From positions 1-64,000 of the forward strand of contig JBDZUX010000007.1 in NCBI GenBank assembly GCA_040255405.1: a DNA stretch of 64,000 nt, read 5' to 3'. Positions 44,613 to 52,246 of this stretch are shown here, piece by piece. The translations under genes and the position numbers were made by a program. The notes under the pieces are model-generated. The model saw only the letters and a list, made by a program, of their open reading frames with translations, made no database searches and was not told the DNA's origin. The stretch comes from 66-474 sp040255405 (GTDB lineage Bacteria; Pseudomonadota; Gammaproteobacteria; Xanthomonadales; Rhodanobacteraceae). Within the stretch, counting starts at the first letter, position 1, and every line of letters starts with the position of its first letter.

Positions 44613-45062
44613 ATGCAACGCTGGCTGATGAAAACCGAACCCGACACGTTCTCGATCGACGACCTGAAGCGGCGCCGTGTCGAGCCATGGAACGGCGTGC
44701 GCAACTACCAGGCGCGCAATTTCATCCGCGCCATGGCACCCGGCGACCAAGTGATGATCTACCATTCGAGCTGCGCAGTGCCGGGGGTGGCGGGGCTTGC
44801 CAAGGTCGCGAGCGCACCCTACCCCGACCCCGGCCAATTCGATCCGAAGGATGACTACTTCGACGCCGGCAGCGATCGCGGCAATCCGCGCTGGTCGCTG
44901 GTGGACGTGCGCTTCGTGCGCAAATTGAAGCGCGTGATCACCCTGGACGAGATCAAGACGCTCCCGGACCTCGGTGATTTCGTATTGACCCGGCGCGGCA
45001 ACCGGCTGTCGGTGATGCCGGTCGACGACCGGCAATGGGACGCGATCCTCGCGCTCGAATGA
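44613..45062 (+). CDS. EVE domain protein
   Basis: 149-residue PUA-like EVE domain protein. Conserved stretches are WLMKTEPDTFSIDDL, WNGVRNYQARNF, GDQVMIYHSSC and DPKDDYFDAGS. EVE domains are thought to bind modified bases in DNA or RNA. Ten bases after ygfA and 25 before rpiA, it is probably in an operon with both. Stand-alone members like this are widespread and have no defined substrate. Confidence 0.93.
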   Translation: MQRWLMKTEPDTFSIDDLKRRRVEPWNGVRNYQARNFIRAMAPGDQVMIYHSSCAVPGVAGLAKVASAPYPDPGQFDPKDDYFDAGSDRGNPRWSLVDVRFVRKLKRVITLDEIKTLPDLGDFVLTRRGNRLSVMPVDDRQWDAILALE

Positions 45063-45087
45063 CGCTCTGAACCAACAGGGGAAGGCC

Positions 45088-45732
45088 TTGGACATCGAAG
45101 CACAGAAACGCGCGGCCGGCGAAGCCGCCATCGAGTTTGTCGGAGACAACGGCGTCATCGGCGTGGGCACCGGTTCAACCGTGAAGTATTTCATCGACGC
45201 GCTGGCCAGGATCGGGCATCGCATCGACGGTGCGGTTTCGAGCTCGGAGCAGTCGAGCAAGCTCCTGCGCGCGCACGGCATCGAAGTGCTGGACCTCAAT
45301 GCGGTCGGCACGATTCCGGTCTACGTGGACGGTGCCGACGAGTGCGACGGTGGGCGGCACCTGATCAAGGGCGGCGGCGGCGCGCTCACGCGCGAAAAAA
45401 TCATCGCGGCCGTCGCGAAGCAATTCGTCTGCATCGTGGATGCGCACAAATGCGTCGAGGTGCTGGGGAAATTCCCGCTGCCGGTCGAGGTTATCCCGAT
45501 GGCGCGCAGTCATGTCGCGCGCGAAATCGAGCGTCGCGGCGGTACGCCGGTCTGGCGCCCGGATTGCGTCACCGACAACGGCAACTGGATTCTCGACGTG
45601 CACGGGCTCTCGATCCGTGAACCCGAAAAGCTGGAATCGGAATGGAACCAGATCACGGGGGTGGTCACCGTGGGCCTGTTCGCGCACCGTCCGGCAGACG
45701 TGGTGCTGGTGGGCGACGGCAGAAGGTTCTGA
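45088..45732 (+). CDS. rpiA: Ribose-5-phosphate isomerase A
   Basis: Interconverts ribose 5-phosphate and ribulose 5-phosphate in the pentose phosphate pathway. 214 residues (219 in E. coli). Signature loops: GVGTGSTVKYFIDAL, SSEQSSKLL, DGADECD, and KGGGGALTREKI, then RGGTPVWRPDCVTDNGNWILD. The start is a TTG (MDIEAQKRAAGEAA) with GGGGAAGG just upstream; the nearest ATG would delete conserved sequence. Third gene after ygfA-EVE. Confidence 0.95.
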   Translation: MDIEAQKRAAGEAAIEFVGDNGVIGVGTGSTVKYFIDALARIGHRIDGAVSSSEQSSKLLRAHGIEVLDLNAVGTIPVYVDGADECDGGRHLIKGGGGALTREKIIAAVAKQFVCIVDAHKCVEVLGKFPLPVEVIPMARSHVAREIERRGGTPVWRPDCVTDNGNWILDVHGLSIREPEKLESEWNQITGVVTVGLFAHRPADVVLVGDGRRF

Positions 45733-45777
45733 CGGATGCCGCAGGCACTTGCAGAGGGCCAGGCCGATGGATTGGAA

Positions 45778-45815
45778 GGCCATCCGTGGCCGTGGTTCCA
45801 CAAACAGCAGCTCCG
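45778..45815 (+). repeat. GGCCATCC-TGGCC/CACAAC repeat, copy 3 (diverged)
   Basis: GGCCATCCGTGGCC followed by GTGGTTCCACAAACAGCAGCTCCG. The palindrome is identical to copy 2 and the tail partly conserved. It lies in the rpiA/winged-helix convergent gap. Confidence 0.45.
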
Positions 45816-45823
45816 CGTGCGGC

Positions 45824-46255
45824 TTATGCGGCCCGCAAGGCCGCCAGTGCGCCGCGCATGCCTGTCACGAGCTGATCGCAAGCCGAAGCGCCGATGGCAT
45901 TGCGAATATCGTTGAGTACCTGCTCGCCCGTGTCGTTGGCGGCACTCAGCGCGTTGCGACCGGAGTCAGTAATGACCCACGTGCCGCCTTCCTGCTGCAC
46001 CATGCCCTGTTGCAGCATCGCACGCAGGTTGCTCTCGACATCCTGCGAGCTCAGCCGCAGTTGCTCCGCAAGCGAAGCAACGGTCAGCGGCCCTGCGAAC
46101 GTGAGCCGTTTGGCTACTAGATAAAAGTAATAACTCGTCAAGCCACTGGACGAAATGCCTTGTTCCACGCGCTGCAACAACGCGCCGCGCAACGCCGCAG
46201 TCATTGCCACAAGGTCGTGCTGCGGTGTGCGGGGTACTTCCATCGATAGCTTCAT
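45824..46255 (-). CDS. Small winged-helix-like protein, function unknown
   Basis: 143-residue protein I do not recognise by name. The central part (LTFAGPLTVASLAEQLRLSSQDVESNLRAMLQQGMVQQEGGTWVITDSGRNAL, about residues 50-105) has the helix-turn-helix-wing layout of MarR/GntR-type domains. The preceding helix contains SSYYFYLVAKRL-type hydrophobic residues. GGAGAT before ATG 46255 gives a clear start. No neighbours in its direction. A DNA-binding role is inferred from fold pattern only. Confidence 0.7.
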   Translation of the reverse strand: MKLSMEVPRTPQHDLVAMTAALRGALLQRVEQGISSSGLTSYYFYLVAKRLTFAGPLTVASLAEQLRLSSQDVESNLRAMLQQGMVQQEGGTWVITDSGRNALSAANDTGEQVLNDIRNAIGASACDQLVTGMRGALAALRAA

Positions 46256-46385
46256 GATTATCTCCGAGGTCAGGTCGGGGGCGCCGCCGGAATTGACGAC
46301 CCCCCGACGATACCCCCGAGGCTGACCCCGAAGCCAGAACTTTTTCACGTTTCGTGACAATCGGGCGAATTCAAGCCGGAAATGA

Positions 46386-46411
46386 CAAAGCCCGCCGAAT
46401 GGCGGGCTTTG
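46386..46411. terminator. Bidirectional intrinsic terminator after tRNA-Gln
   Basis: CAAAGCCCGCC and GGCGGGCTTTG form an 11-bp perfect stem around GAAT. It lies 39 bases beyond the 3' end of tRNA-Gln on the minus strand, with short T-rich flanks in both directions. Confidence 0.8.
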
Positions 46412-46449
46412 CGTCTTTGGGGCCAATCGCTGACAGGCGATGGCGGATT

Positions 46450-46524
46450 TGGCAGCCCCGGAAGGATTCGAACCTCCGAATGCCTGAGTCAGAGTCAGGT
46501 GCCTTACCACTTGGCGACGGGGCT
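46450..46524 (-). tRNA. tRNA-Gln (anticodon CUG)
   Basis: Full cloverleaf on the minus strand: acceptor AGCCCCG/CGGGGCT, D-arm with AAGTGGTAAGG, anticodon arm CCTGA-CTCTGAC-TCAGG giving CUG, and T-arm GGTTCGAATCC. The 3' CCA is encoded. It decodes CAG. Confidence 0.96.
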
Positions 46525-46533
46525 TCGTGACTG

Positions 46534-46563
46534 ATTTTAGAGCGAACCGCGAGGCGCCGCCAA
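46534..46563 (-). promoter_or_regulatory. Promoter of tRNA-Gln
   Basis: On the minus strand TTGGCG (46563-46558) and TAAAAT (46539-46534) are 18 bases apart. The -10 ends ten bases before the mature tRNA 5' end. A dispersed repeat abuts the -35. Confidence 0.65.
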
Positions 46564-46601
46564 CGAAGCGGCCGTTGTGAAAAGTCAGGCCACGGATGGC
46601 C
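46564..46601 (-). repeat. GGCCATCC-TGGCC/CACAAC repeat, copy 2
   Basis: Minus strand reads GGCCATCCGTGGCC then TGACTTTTCACAACGGCCGCTTCG. Compared with copy 1 it is nearly identical apart from a few substitutions. It sits between rpsI and the tRNA-Gln promoter. Confidence 0.65.
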
Positions 46602-46679
46602 GATCCGGTCACGCCACCCGCAGACAGCCGCGCCAGCTTGCCTCCCCGACAACGTCGCGTTCAGGGGCGATCGCGAAAA

Positions 46680-47075
46680 TCAACGCTTCGAGAACTGCGT
46701 CGCACGCCGCGCCTTGTGCAGGCCCACCTTCTTGCGCTCCACTGCCCGCGCATCGCGGGTCATGAATCCGGCGCGGCGCAGTGGCGCCTTCAGGGTTTCG
46801 TCGTACTCGACCAGCGCGCGGGCGATGCCGAGGCGGATCGCGCCGGCCTGGCCGGTGATGCCGCCGCCGGCCACGTTGACCTTGATGTCGAACTTGTCGA
46901 CCATCTGGGTCAGTTCCAGCGGCTGGCGCACGATCATGCGCGAGGTTTCGCGGCCGAAGAATTCGTCCAGCGGCTTGCCGTTGACGACGATCGCGCCGTT
47001 GCCCTTGCGCAGGAACACGCGCGCGGCGGAGGTCTTGCGGCGGCCGGTGCCGGAATTTTGCTGCAGGGTCGCCAT
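46680..47075 (-). CDS. rpsI: 30S ribosomal protein S9
   Basis: 131-residue ribosomal protein S9. GTGRRKTSAARVFLRKGNGAIVVNGKPLDEFF opens the protein, GGGITGQAGAIRLGIARAL is mid-way, and it ends in the typical basic KARRATQFSKR tail that reaches the P-site tRNA. Two bases after rplM, the universal pair. Confidence 0.98.
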   Translation of the reverse strand: MATLQQNSGTGRRKTSAARVFLRKGNGAIVVNGKPLDEFFGRETSRMIVRQPLELTQMVDKFDIKVNVAGGGITGQAGAIRLGIARALVEYDETLKAPLRRAGFMTRDARAVERKKVGLHKARRATQFSKR

Positions 47076-47077
47076 GA

Positions 47078-47506
47078 TCAGATCTCCAACGCCTTGGGCT
47101 GCTGAGCGGAATGCGGATGTTCGGCGCCGCGGTACACCTTGAGCTTGCGGAACATCGCGCGTCCCAACGGGTTCTTCGGCAGCATGCCCTTGACGCCGAA
47201 TTCAATCGCGCGCTCGGGATGGGTGGCCAGCAAATCCTTGAGACTGGTCGTCTTCAGGTTGCCGACGTAGCCGGTGAACCGGTGGTAGTTCTTGGCTTCC
47301 AGCTTGTTGCCGGTCACCGCGACCTTCTCGGCGTTGACCACGACGATGTAGTCGCCGGTGTCGACGTGCGGGGTGAACTCGGGTTTGTGCTTGCCGCGCA
47401 GGCGACGCGCGATTTCCGAGCACAGCCGGCCGAGGGTCTTGCCGTCGGCATCGACAACCAGCCAGTCACGCTTGACCGTCTCGGCCTTGGCGCTGAACGT
47501 CTTCAT
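47078..47506 (-). CDS. rplM: 50S ribosomal protein L13
   Basis: 142-residue ribosomal protein L13 (142 in E. coli). MKTFSAKAETVKRDWLVVDA, GKTLGRLCSEIARRLRGKHK, and VKGMLPKNPLGRAMFRKLKVY are all standard. ATG 47506 has ACGGA upstream. First gene of rplM-rpsI; promoter seen at 47597-47625, leaving a leader of about 85 nt that could hold autoregulation by L13, although I see no known motif. Confidence 0.98.
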   Translation of the reverse strand: MKTFSAKAETVKRDWLVVDADGKTLGRLCSEIARRLRGKHKPEFTPHVDTGDYIVVVNAEKVAVTGNKLEAKNYHRFTGYVGNLKTTSLKDLLATHPERAIEFGVKGMLPKNPLGRAMFRKLKVYRGAEHPHSAQQPKALEI

Positions 47507-47596
47507 GGGAACGATCCGTAAAAGTTGTTTGGTCCGCACGTGGTGCGGGGCCGCGCCACGGAGGCGCGACGGGTTGACAGCAACGAAAGACCGGCA

Positions 47597-47625
47597 AGGA
47601 TAGCGGCGCCGCGGTTTCCGCGCAA
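47597..47625 (-). promoter_or_regulatory. Sigma-70 promoter of rplM-rpsI
   Basis: Minus strand TTGCGC (47625-47620) and TATCCT (47602-47597) with a 17-base spacer. The position suits a ribosomal-protein leader of 80-90 nt. Confidence 0.7.
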
Positions 47626-47734
47626 GCGCGACCGCCCGGCGCGGACCCCGTCGCCGCCGCCAAACCGCCATCCGGAAGCTCCGGCGGATCGGCGATTCAG
47701 CCCGCGCTGGTGCCGGATGCGCGACAATTGTCGC

Positions 47735-48382
47735 ATGAATACCGATGTCCGTCGCCCCACGCCCCTCGACTTGCTCATCACCGGCTTCCAGCGTGCGCTG
47801 GACACCGTTGCCGGCGCGGCGATCGCCGCGCGTCCGTCTCCCGGCGAAACGCTGCCGTTGCCCGGGCTGGATGCCAGGGCGCGCCGCCACGCTGCCGGCC
47901 TCATGCGCGTGAACCATACCGGCGAGATCTGCGCGCAGGCGTTGTACGACGGCCAGGCAGCGCTCGCGCGCGATCCCGCAACGCGGGCGCACCTTGAAAC
48001 CGCGGCCGCCGAGGAAACCGACCATCTGGCCTGGTGTGCCGGGCGGCTTCAGGAACTGGACGACCGGCCGAGCCTCCTGAACCCGCTCTGGTACGCGGGC
48101 AGTTTCGCGATCGGCGCGGCGGCGGCGCTGGCCGGCGACCGCTGGAGCCTCGGGTTCGTGGTCGAGACCGAGCGCCAGGTGGAAGCGCACCTGGGTGAAC
48201 ACCTGCAACGCCTGCCGCCCTCGGATCTGCGTTCGCGCGCGATCCTTGAAGCCATGCGGATCGACGAAGCCCGTCACGCCGACAACGCCCTGGCGCGCGG
48301 CGGCCAGCAGCTGCCACCACCGATTCCGACCCTGATGCGCGGCGCCTCGGCGATGATGAAAGCCGTGGCGTACCGCTTGTAG
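47735..48382 (+). CDS. coq7: 2-polyprenyl-3-methyl-6-methoxy-1,4-benzoquinone hydroxylase (Coq7)
   Basis: Di-iron monooxygenase for the last hydroxylation in ubiquinone synthesis. 215 residues. Carboxylate-bridge ligands are in VNHTGEICAQALYDGQ, EETDHLAWC, VVETERQVEAHL and MRIDEARHADNA, the ferritin-like set of Coq7. ATG 47735 is preferred; the upstream open frame is leader DNA of the divergent rplM. Its TAG stop lies within a GTAG-type repeat shared with the converging speD gene. Confidence 0.95.
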   Translation: MNTDVRRPTPLDLLITGFQRALDTVAGAAIAARPSPGETLPLPGLDARARRHAAGLMRVNHTGEICAQALYDGQAALARDPATRAHLETAAAEETDHLAWCAGRLQELDDRPSLLNPLWYAGSFAIGAAAALAGDRWSLGFVVETERQVEAHLGEHLQRLPPSDLRSRAILEAMRIDEARHADNALARGGQQLPPPIPTLMRGASAMMKAVAYRL

Positions 48383-48456
48383 GCGCCTGCCCGCAGGCGA
48401 TCGGGGAGCCTCCGGGTGCGGTCGCGATGGAGACATCGCGCGCAGGCGCGCGCCTA
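48380..48456. repeat. GTAG-headed REP doublet between coq7 and speD
   Basis: GTAGGCGCCTGCCCGCAGGCGAT on the left and the inverted ATCGCGCGCAGGCGCGCGCCTAC on the right bracket about 30 bases. The left TAG is the coq7 stop and the right unit's TAG, read on the minus strand, is the speD stop. The unit form matches the doublet at 24475-24560. Confidence 0.75.
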
Positions 48457-49239
48457 CATCAAGTTGCGCCCGTGGAAGAGTTCCTCGATCTCGCGCTTCA
48501 GCAGCGACTCGATCTTCTGGCGATCCTTGAATGAAAGATCGTCCGCGTGCGCCTCGAACAGGTAGGTGTCGAGGTCGAAATCCTTCACGTGCATCTTGGT
48601 GTGGAACATGTTTTCCTGGTACACGTTGACGTCGAACATCTCGTACTTCTGGCGGATGTGCTTGGCCAGGTAGTCCTGGATCGAGTTGATCTTGTGGTCG
48701 ATGTAGTGCTTCTTGCCGTGGATGTCGCGGGTGAAGCCGCGCACCCGGTAGTCCATCGTCACGATGTCCGACTCGAAGCTGTCGATCAGGTAGTTCAACG
48801 CCTTCAGCGGCGAAATCACCCCGCAGGTCGCCACGTCGATGTCGGCGCGGAAGGTGGCGATGCCGTTGTGCGGATGCGTTTCCGGATAGGTGTGCACGGT
48901 GATGTGCGACTTGTCCATGTGCGCCACCACGGCATCCGCGATCACGTCCTTGCCCAGCTTGTCGACGATCGGGTGCTCGGCGATCAGGATCGTCACCGAC
49001 GCGCCCTGCGGATCGTAATCCTGGCGCGCGATGTTCAGGATGTTCGCGCCGATGATGTCCGCCACGTCGGTCAGAATCTGGGTCAGGCGATCGGCGTCGT
49101 ACGCCTCGTCGATGTAGTCGATGTAGCGGTCGCGCTGGTCCTTGGTGACCGCGTAGCAGATGTCGTAGATGTTGAAGCTGAGCGCCTTGGTGAGGTTGTT
49201 GAACCCCTGCAGCTTCAAGCGGGGCAGCGGCTTGACCAC
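48454..49239 (-). CDS. speD: S-adenosylmethionine decarboxylase proenzyme
   Basis: Makes decarboxylated SAM for spermidine synthesis and self-cleaves to form a pyruvoyl cofactor. 261 residues from GTG 49239 (264 in E. coli). The cleavage site is in MDKSHITVHTYPETHP, Lys110-Ser111, with Ser111 becoming the pyruvoyl group. LQGFNNLTKALSFNIYDICYA near the start is typical of the class. GAGGA lies upstream of the GTG. Divergent from clp, as in Xanthomonas. Confidence 0.96.
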   Translation of the reverse strand: MVKPLPRLKLQGFNNLTKALSFNIYDICYAVTKDQRDRYIDYIDEAYDADRLTQILTDVADIIGANILNIARQDYDPQGASVTILIAEHPIVDKLGKDVIADAVVAHMDKSHITVHTYPETHPHNGIATFRADIDVATCGVISPLKALNYLIDSFESDIVTMDYRVRGFTRDIHGKKHYIDHKINSIQDYLAKHIRQKYEMFDVNVYQENMFHTKMHVKDFDLDTYLFEAHADDLSFKDRQKIESLLKREIEELFHGRNLM

Positions 49240-49408
49240 GGCAGTGTGTCCTCGGGAATGGAAGCAGCGCGCCGAGCCGGGGGGCGGCCGCACGCAAAAA
49301 GGGGTGGGTCGGAAGGGGGACAGTATGCGGGAAAGTCGCGGCCGGCGCATCCTTCGCACGGGACGGCTGGCCTGCAAGAACATGAATGTGGCACAATCGC
49401 TTCGAGAT

Positions 49409-49436
49409 GTGCGTAACCCCCCGCACGTAATGTGCG
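49409..49436. promoter_or_regulatory. Alternating GTGCG/CGCAC half-sites before clp
   Basis: GTGCG (49409-49413), CGCAC (49422-49426) and GTGCG (49432-49436) allow two overlapping inverted repeats in the speD-clp gap, 19 bases before the clp ATG. Spacing does not match a CRP site. It could be an operator or an mRNA hairpin. Confidence 0.35.
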
Positions 49437-49454
49437 ACGCAGGACAGGGACATC

Positions 49455-50150
49455 ATGTCGGAATTGCGCTATCTGCTCCAGCAAGTTTACGAACGCTCGA
49501 AGGCGCCGCCGATGCTGGCGCCCGACCCCGCCGCGATGCAACGTCTGCTGGAGCAGTGCCACCGCCGCCGGTACCCCGGCAAGACGGCCATCCTCCGACC
49601 CGGCGATCCCGCCAACACCCTGTTCTACGTGATCGACGGTTCCGTCACCGTCTGCAGCGAAGACGACCAGGGCCGCGAACTGATCCTCGCCTACATCAAC
49701 CGCGGCGAGTTCATCGGCGAGATGGGGCTGTTCGTCGAACAGGCGCAACGCGAAGTACTGATCCGCACGCGCAGCGCCTGCGAGCTCGCCGAGATCAGCT
49801 ACGACAAGCTGTTCCACCTGTTCGAAGGCACCCTGCGCGATGACTGCCCGCGCATCCTGTTCGCGATCGGCCTGCAGCTGACGCACCGGCTGCTGCGCAC
49901 CTCGCGCCAGGTCAGCCGCATGGCCTTCATGGACGTCACCAACCGCATTGCCCGCACCCTGCTGGACCTGTGCCAGGAACCGGATGCGATGACCCATCCC
50001 GAAGGCACCCAGATCCGCATCTCGCGGCAGGAACTGTCGCGTATCGTGGGCTGCTCGCGCGAGATGGCCGGCCGCGTCCTGAAGCAGCTCGAAGACGATG
50101 GCGGCATCGACGTGTCGGGGAAGACGATCGTGGTGCGTGGCACGCGCTGA
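49455..50150 (+). CDS. clp: CRP-like global regulator Clp (c-di-GMP responsive)
   Basis: 231-residue Crp/Fnr family regulator. The cyclic-nucleotide-binding fold has HRRRYPGKTAILRPGDPANTLFYVIDGSV and GEFIGEMGLFVE; the DNA-binding part has SRQELSRIVGCSREMAGRVLKQLEDDG with the CRP-type recognition helix. It matches Xanthomonas Clp closely along its length, including the HRRRYP N-terminal region and GCSREMAGRVLK. In Xanthomonas, cyclic di-GMP rather than cAMP controls DNA binding by Clp. GGGACAT lies just before the ATG. Divergent from speD. Confidence 0.95.
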   Translation: MSELRYLLQQVYERSKAPPMLAPDPAAMQRLLEQCHRRRYPGKTAILRPGDPANTLFYVIDGSVTVCSEDDQGRELILAYINRGEFIGEMGLFVEQAQREVLIRTRSACELAEISYDKLFHLFEGTLRDDCPRILFAIGLQLTHRLLRTSRQVSRMAFMDVTNRIARTLLDLCQEPDAMTHPEGTQIRISRQELSRIVGCSREMAGRVLKQLEDDGGIDVSGKTIVVRGTR

Positions 50151-50226
50151 CCGCGCGGCATCCGCACGGGCTTGGCGGAACGGCTTGGCCTCGTCTTCAC
50201 ATGGCCCGTTCTACTCGGCGCCACCC

Positions 50227-51558
50227 ATGCGACACAAACACCGGATCATCGCCTTCGCAGCCGCACTCGTCATCCCGCCGGTGCTGCACGCCGGCGCGTC
50301 GTCCGCGCTGACGCCCGCGACAGCCAAGCCCGTGTTTGCCGAAGCCATGCGACTATGCGACGCCGATTCCGGGCGGCTCTGGGGCGTTTCACTTTGCGGA
50401 CCGATGCTGCTGGTCGACCCAGCGACGCGTCGGGTCATCGGCAATCGGCGGGGCAGCGGGAGCAAATTGCACGAGGCGGATGGTGCATTCGAGGGAACCC
50501 TGTCGACCAGCGTCAACGTCGCCAACACCGCGCTCGACTGGGACGGCACGCGTTGGAGCATGCTGCTCTGGCCGCTGCCTGCCGACAGGGTCACGCGCGA
50601 CGTCGTGCTGATGCATGAATCCTGGCATCGCATCCAGGATCGCCTGGGCTTGCCGGCCGCTTCGCCGACCGTGGGCTACCTCGACACGCCCGAAGCGCGC
50701 ATCCGGATGCGGCTCGAATGGCGCGCCCTGGCCGCGGCCTTGCGCGCCACCGATGCGTCCTCGCGCGATCGCGCCATTGCCGACGCATTGGTGTTCCGTA
50801 CGTGGCGCCGCCAGCTGGGCATCGATGCCGCAGCCCATGAGGACGCACTGGAACGCAACGAAGGCGTGGCCGAATACACCGGTCGCCGGATCGGCGCCGG
50901 CAAGGCTGCACCAGCTTATACGCTCCGGGATCTGGCCGAGGCGGAACAGGGGAATTCCTTCGTGCGTTCGTTCGCGTATCACTCCGGACCGGCGTGCGGA
51001 TTGCTGCTCGACATCGTCGAACCGGACTGGCGCACCCGCATGAACGCACAGGCTTCATTCGGCGCGCTGCTGGCCCGGGCGATCGGCTGGAAGCCGCCGG
51101 CGGATGTTGCGGACGCGGCAAGGCAGGCGGGCGCACGCTACGGCGCAAGGCAAATCGTCGACGAAGAACGTGCGCGCGACCAGCGGCACCGGCGTGAACT
51201 CGTCACGTGGAAACAGACCCTGGTGGACGGCCCTGTGCTGGTGTTGCCGTTCGTGGCCATGCACATCCAGTTCGATCCAAATACGTTGATGGCACTGCCG
51301 CCCCACGGCACGGTGTACCCGACCGTGCGCATCAGCGATCGCTGGGGCGTGCTGGATGCACGACACGGCGCGCTGGTTGATTCGGATTGGTCGCGGGCAC
51401 GGGTTGCGGTCGGAACGGATTTCTCGCCCGCGCATCCCGCCGGCCCGGGATGGACACTGGTGCTGGCACCTGGCTGGACGCTGGTGCCAGGCAAACGCAC
51501 GGGCGACTGGGCGTTGCACGCGTCGGCAACGCCCGCCTCCCGTGCGCGGTCACACTGA
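50227..51558 (+). CDS. Secreted HExxH metallopeptidase-like protein, unknown family
   Basis: 443-residue protein not recognised by name. Signal peptide at residues 1-22 (MRHKHRIIAFAAALVIPPVLHA). HESWH at 130-134 is an HExxH zinc site; NEGVAEY at 211-217 gives Glu212/Glu216 as the likely third ligand in gluzincin style. Cys44 and Cys57 could pair. The last 130 residues are beta-rich. It starts 76 bases after clp in the same direction, so Clp-linked expression is possible. A periplasmic or exported peptidase is inferred from these motifs. Confidence 0.75.
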   Translation: MRHKHRIIAFAAALVIPPVLHAGASSALTPATAKPVFAEAMRLCDADSGRLWGVSLCGPMLLVDPATRRVIGNRRGSGSKLHEADGAFEGTLSTSVNVANTALDWDGTRWSMLLWPLPADRVTRDVVLMHESWHRIQDRLGLPAASPTVGYLDTPEARIRMRLEWRALAAALRATDASSRDRAIADALVFRTWRRQLGIDAAAHEDALERNEGVAEYTGRRIGAGKAAPAYTLRDLAEAEQGNSFVRSFAYHSGPACGLLLDIVEPDWRTRMNAQASFGALLARAIGWKPPADVADAARQAGARYGARQIVDEERARDQRHRRELVTWKQTLVDGPVLVLPFVAMHIQFDPNTLMALPPHGTVYPTVRISDRWGVLDARHGALVDSDWSRARVAVGTDFSPAHPAGPGWTLVLAPGWTLVPGKRTGDWALHASATPASRARSH

Positions 51559-51572
51559 TACCCGCTGGGGCT

Positions 51573-52244
51573 TCAATGCCACTCGACACGGGTCACGCTG
51601 CGACCCAGCGCATTCTCGACCCGCTTGCAGAGTTTGGGCGTGGCATTGACCAGCACCGCTTCGGCGGCCAGCGCGAGCATGGGCAGGTCCTCGTTGGAAT
51701 CGCTATAGGCCACTTGCCACGCCTCGATCCCGTGTCGTGCCAGCAGTTCCACCTTGCGGCGCCCGACGTTGTGCCAATCCGAGCGCATGCCCAGGCGCCC
51801 CGCGCGCAACCGCGACGCCAGCACCTCGACATCGGTGACGCCGAGTTCGGCCAGCACGCCGCGCACCAGCGATTCCTCGCAACCCGTGACGATCACGATG
51901 CGGTCGCCGGCGGCCTGATGCCTTCGCAAGGCGCTCAACCCTTCGCGACAGAAGTGACCCGGCTGGCGCACCAAAGCCACCGCGAACGCCTGCGCAAGAT
52001 CGCGGTAGCGCGCCTCGCTCAGCCCGAGCAACCCAAGGTGCACCAGCGAACGCAGCACGCGCCGGCGCGAGAATGGCAACGTCAGCAGGAACCACGGGCC
52101 GAGCACCAGCACCAGGCCCTTGCGCCAGCGGACGCGCGCGTAACGGTCACGCATGAACATCGCGAACGTGTCGCCGCGGACCAGCACGCCATCGAAATCG
52201 AACAGTACGACGCGACGCGTCGTTTCCACTCGCCCCTGGTCCAT
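51573..52244 (-). CDS. HAD superfamily hydrolase (SerB-like, HAD-IB)
   Basis: 223-residue haloacid-dehalogenase fold. Motif I VLFDFDGVLVRGD (nucleophile Asp and the +2 Asp), motif II VTGCEES with Thr, motif III Lys in GRRKVELLARHG and motif IV YSDSNEDLPML. The layout is that of phosphoserine phosphatase-like or membrane-lipid phosphatase-like proteins, but the substrate is unknown. It follows trpC by two bases (or overlaps it by GTGA if GTG 52250 is used), so it is a fourth member of the trpGDC operon. Confidence 0.88.
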   Translation of the reverse strand: MDQGRVETTRRVVLFDFDGVLVRGDTFAMFMRDRYARVRWRKGLVLVLGPWFLLTLPFSRRRVLRSLVHLGLLGLSEARYRDLAQAFAVALVRQPGHFCREGLSALRRHQAAGDRIVIVTGCEESLVRGVLAELGVTDVEVLASRLRAGRLGMRSDWHNVGRRKVELLARHGIEAWQVAYSDSNEDLPMLALAAEAVLVNATPKLCKRVENALGRSVTRVEWH

Positions 52245-52246
52245 CC

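Noticed and set aside
49409..49426. CRP/Clp autoregulatory site before clp
   Set aside because: The half-sites are GTGCG/CGCAC with the wrong spacing for TGTGA-N6-TCACA.
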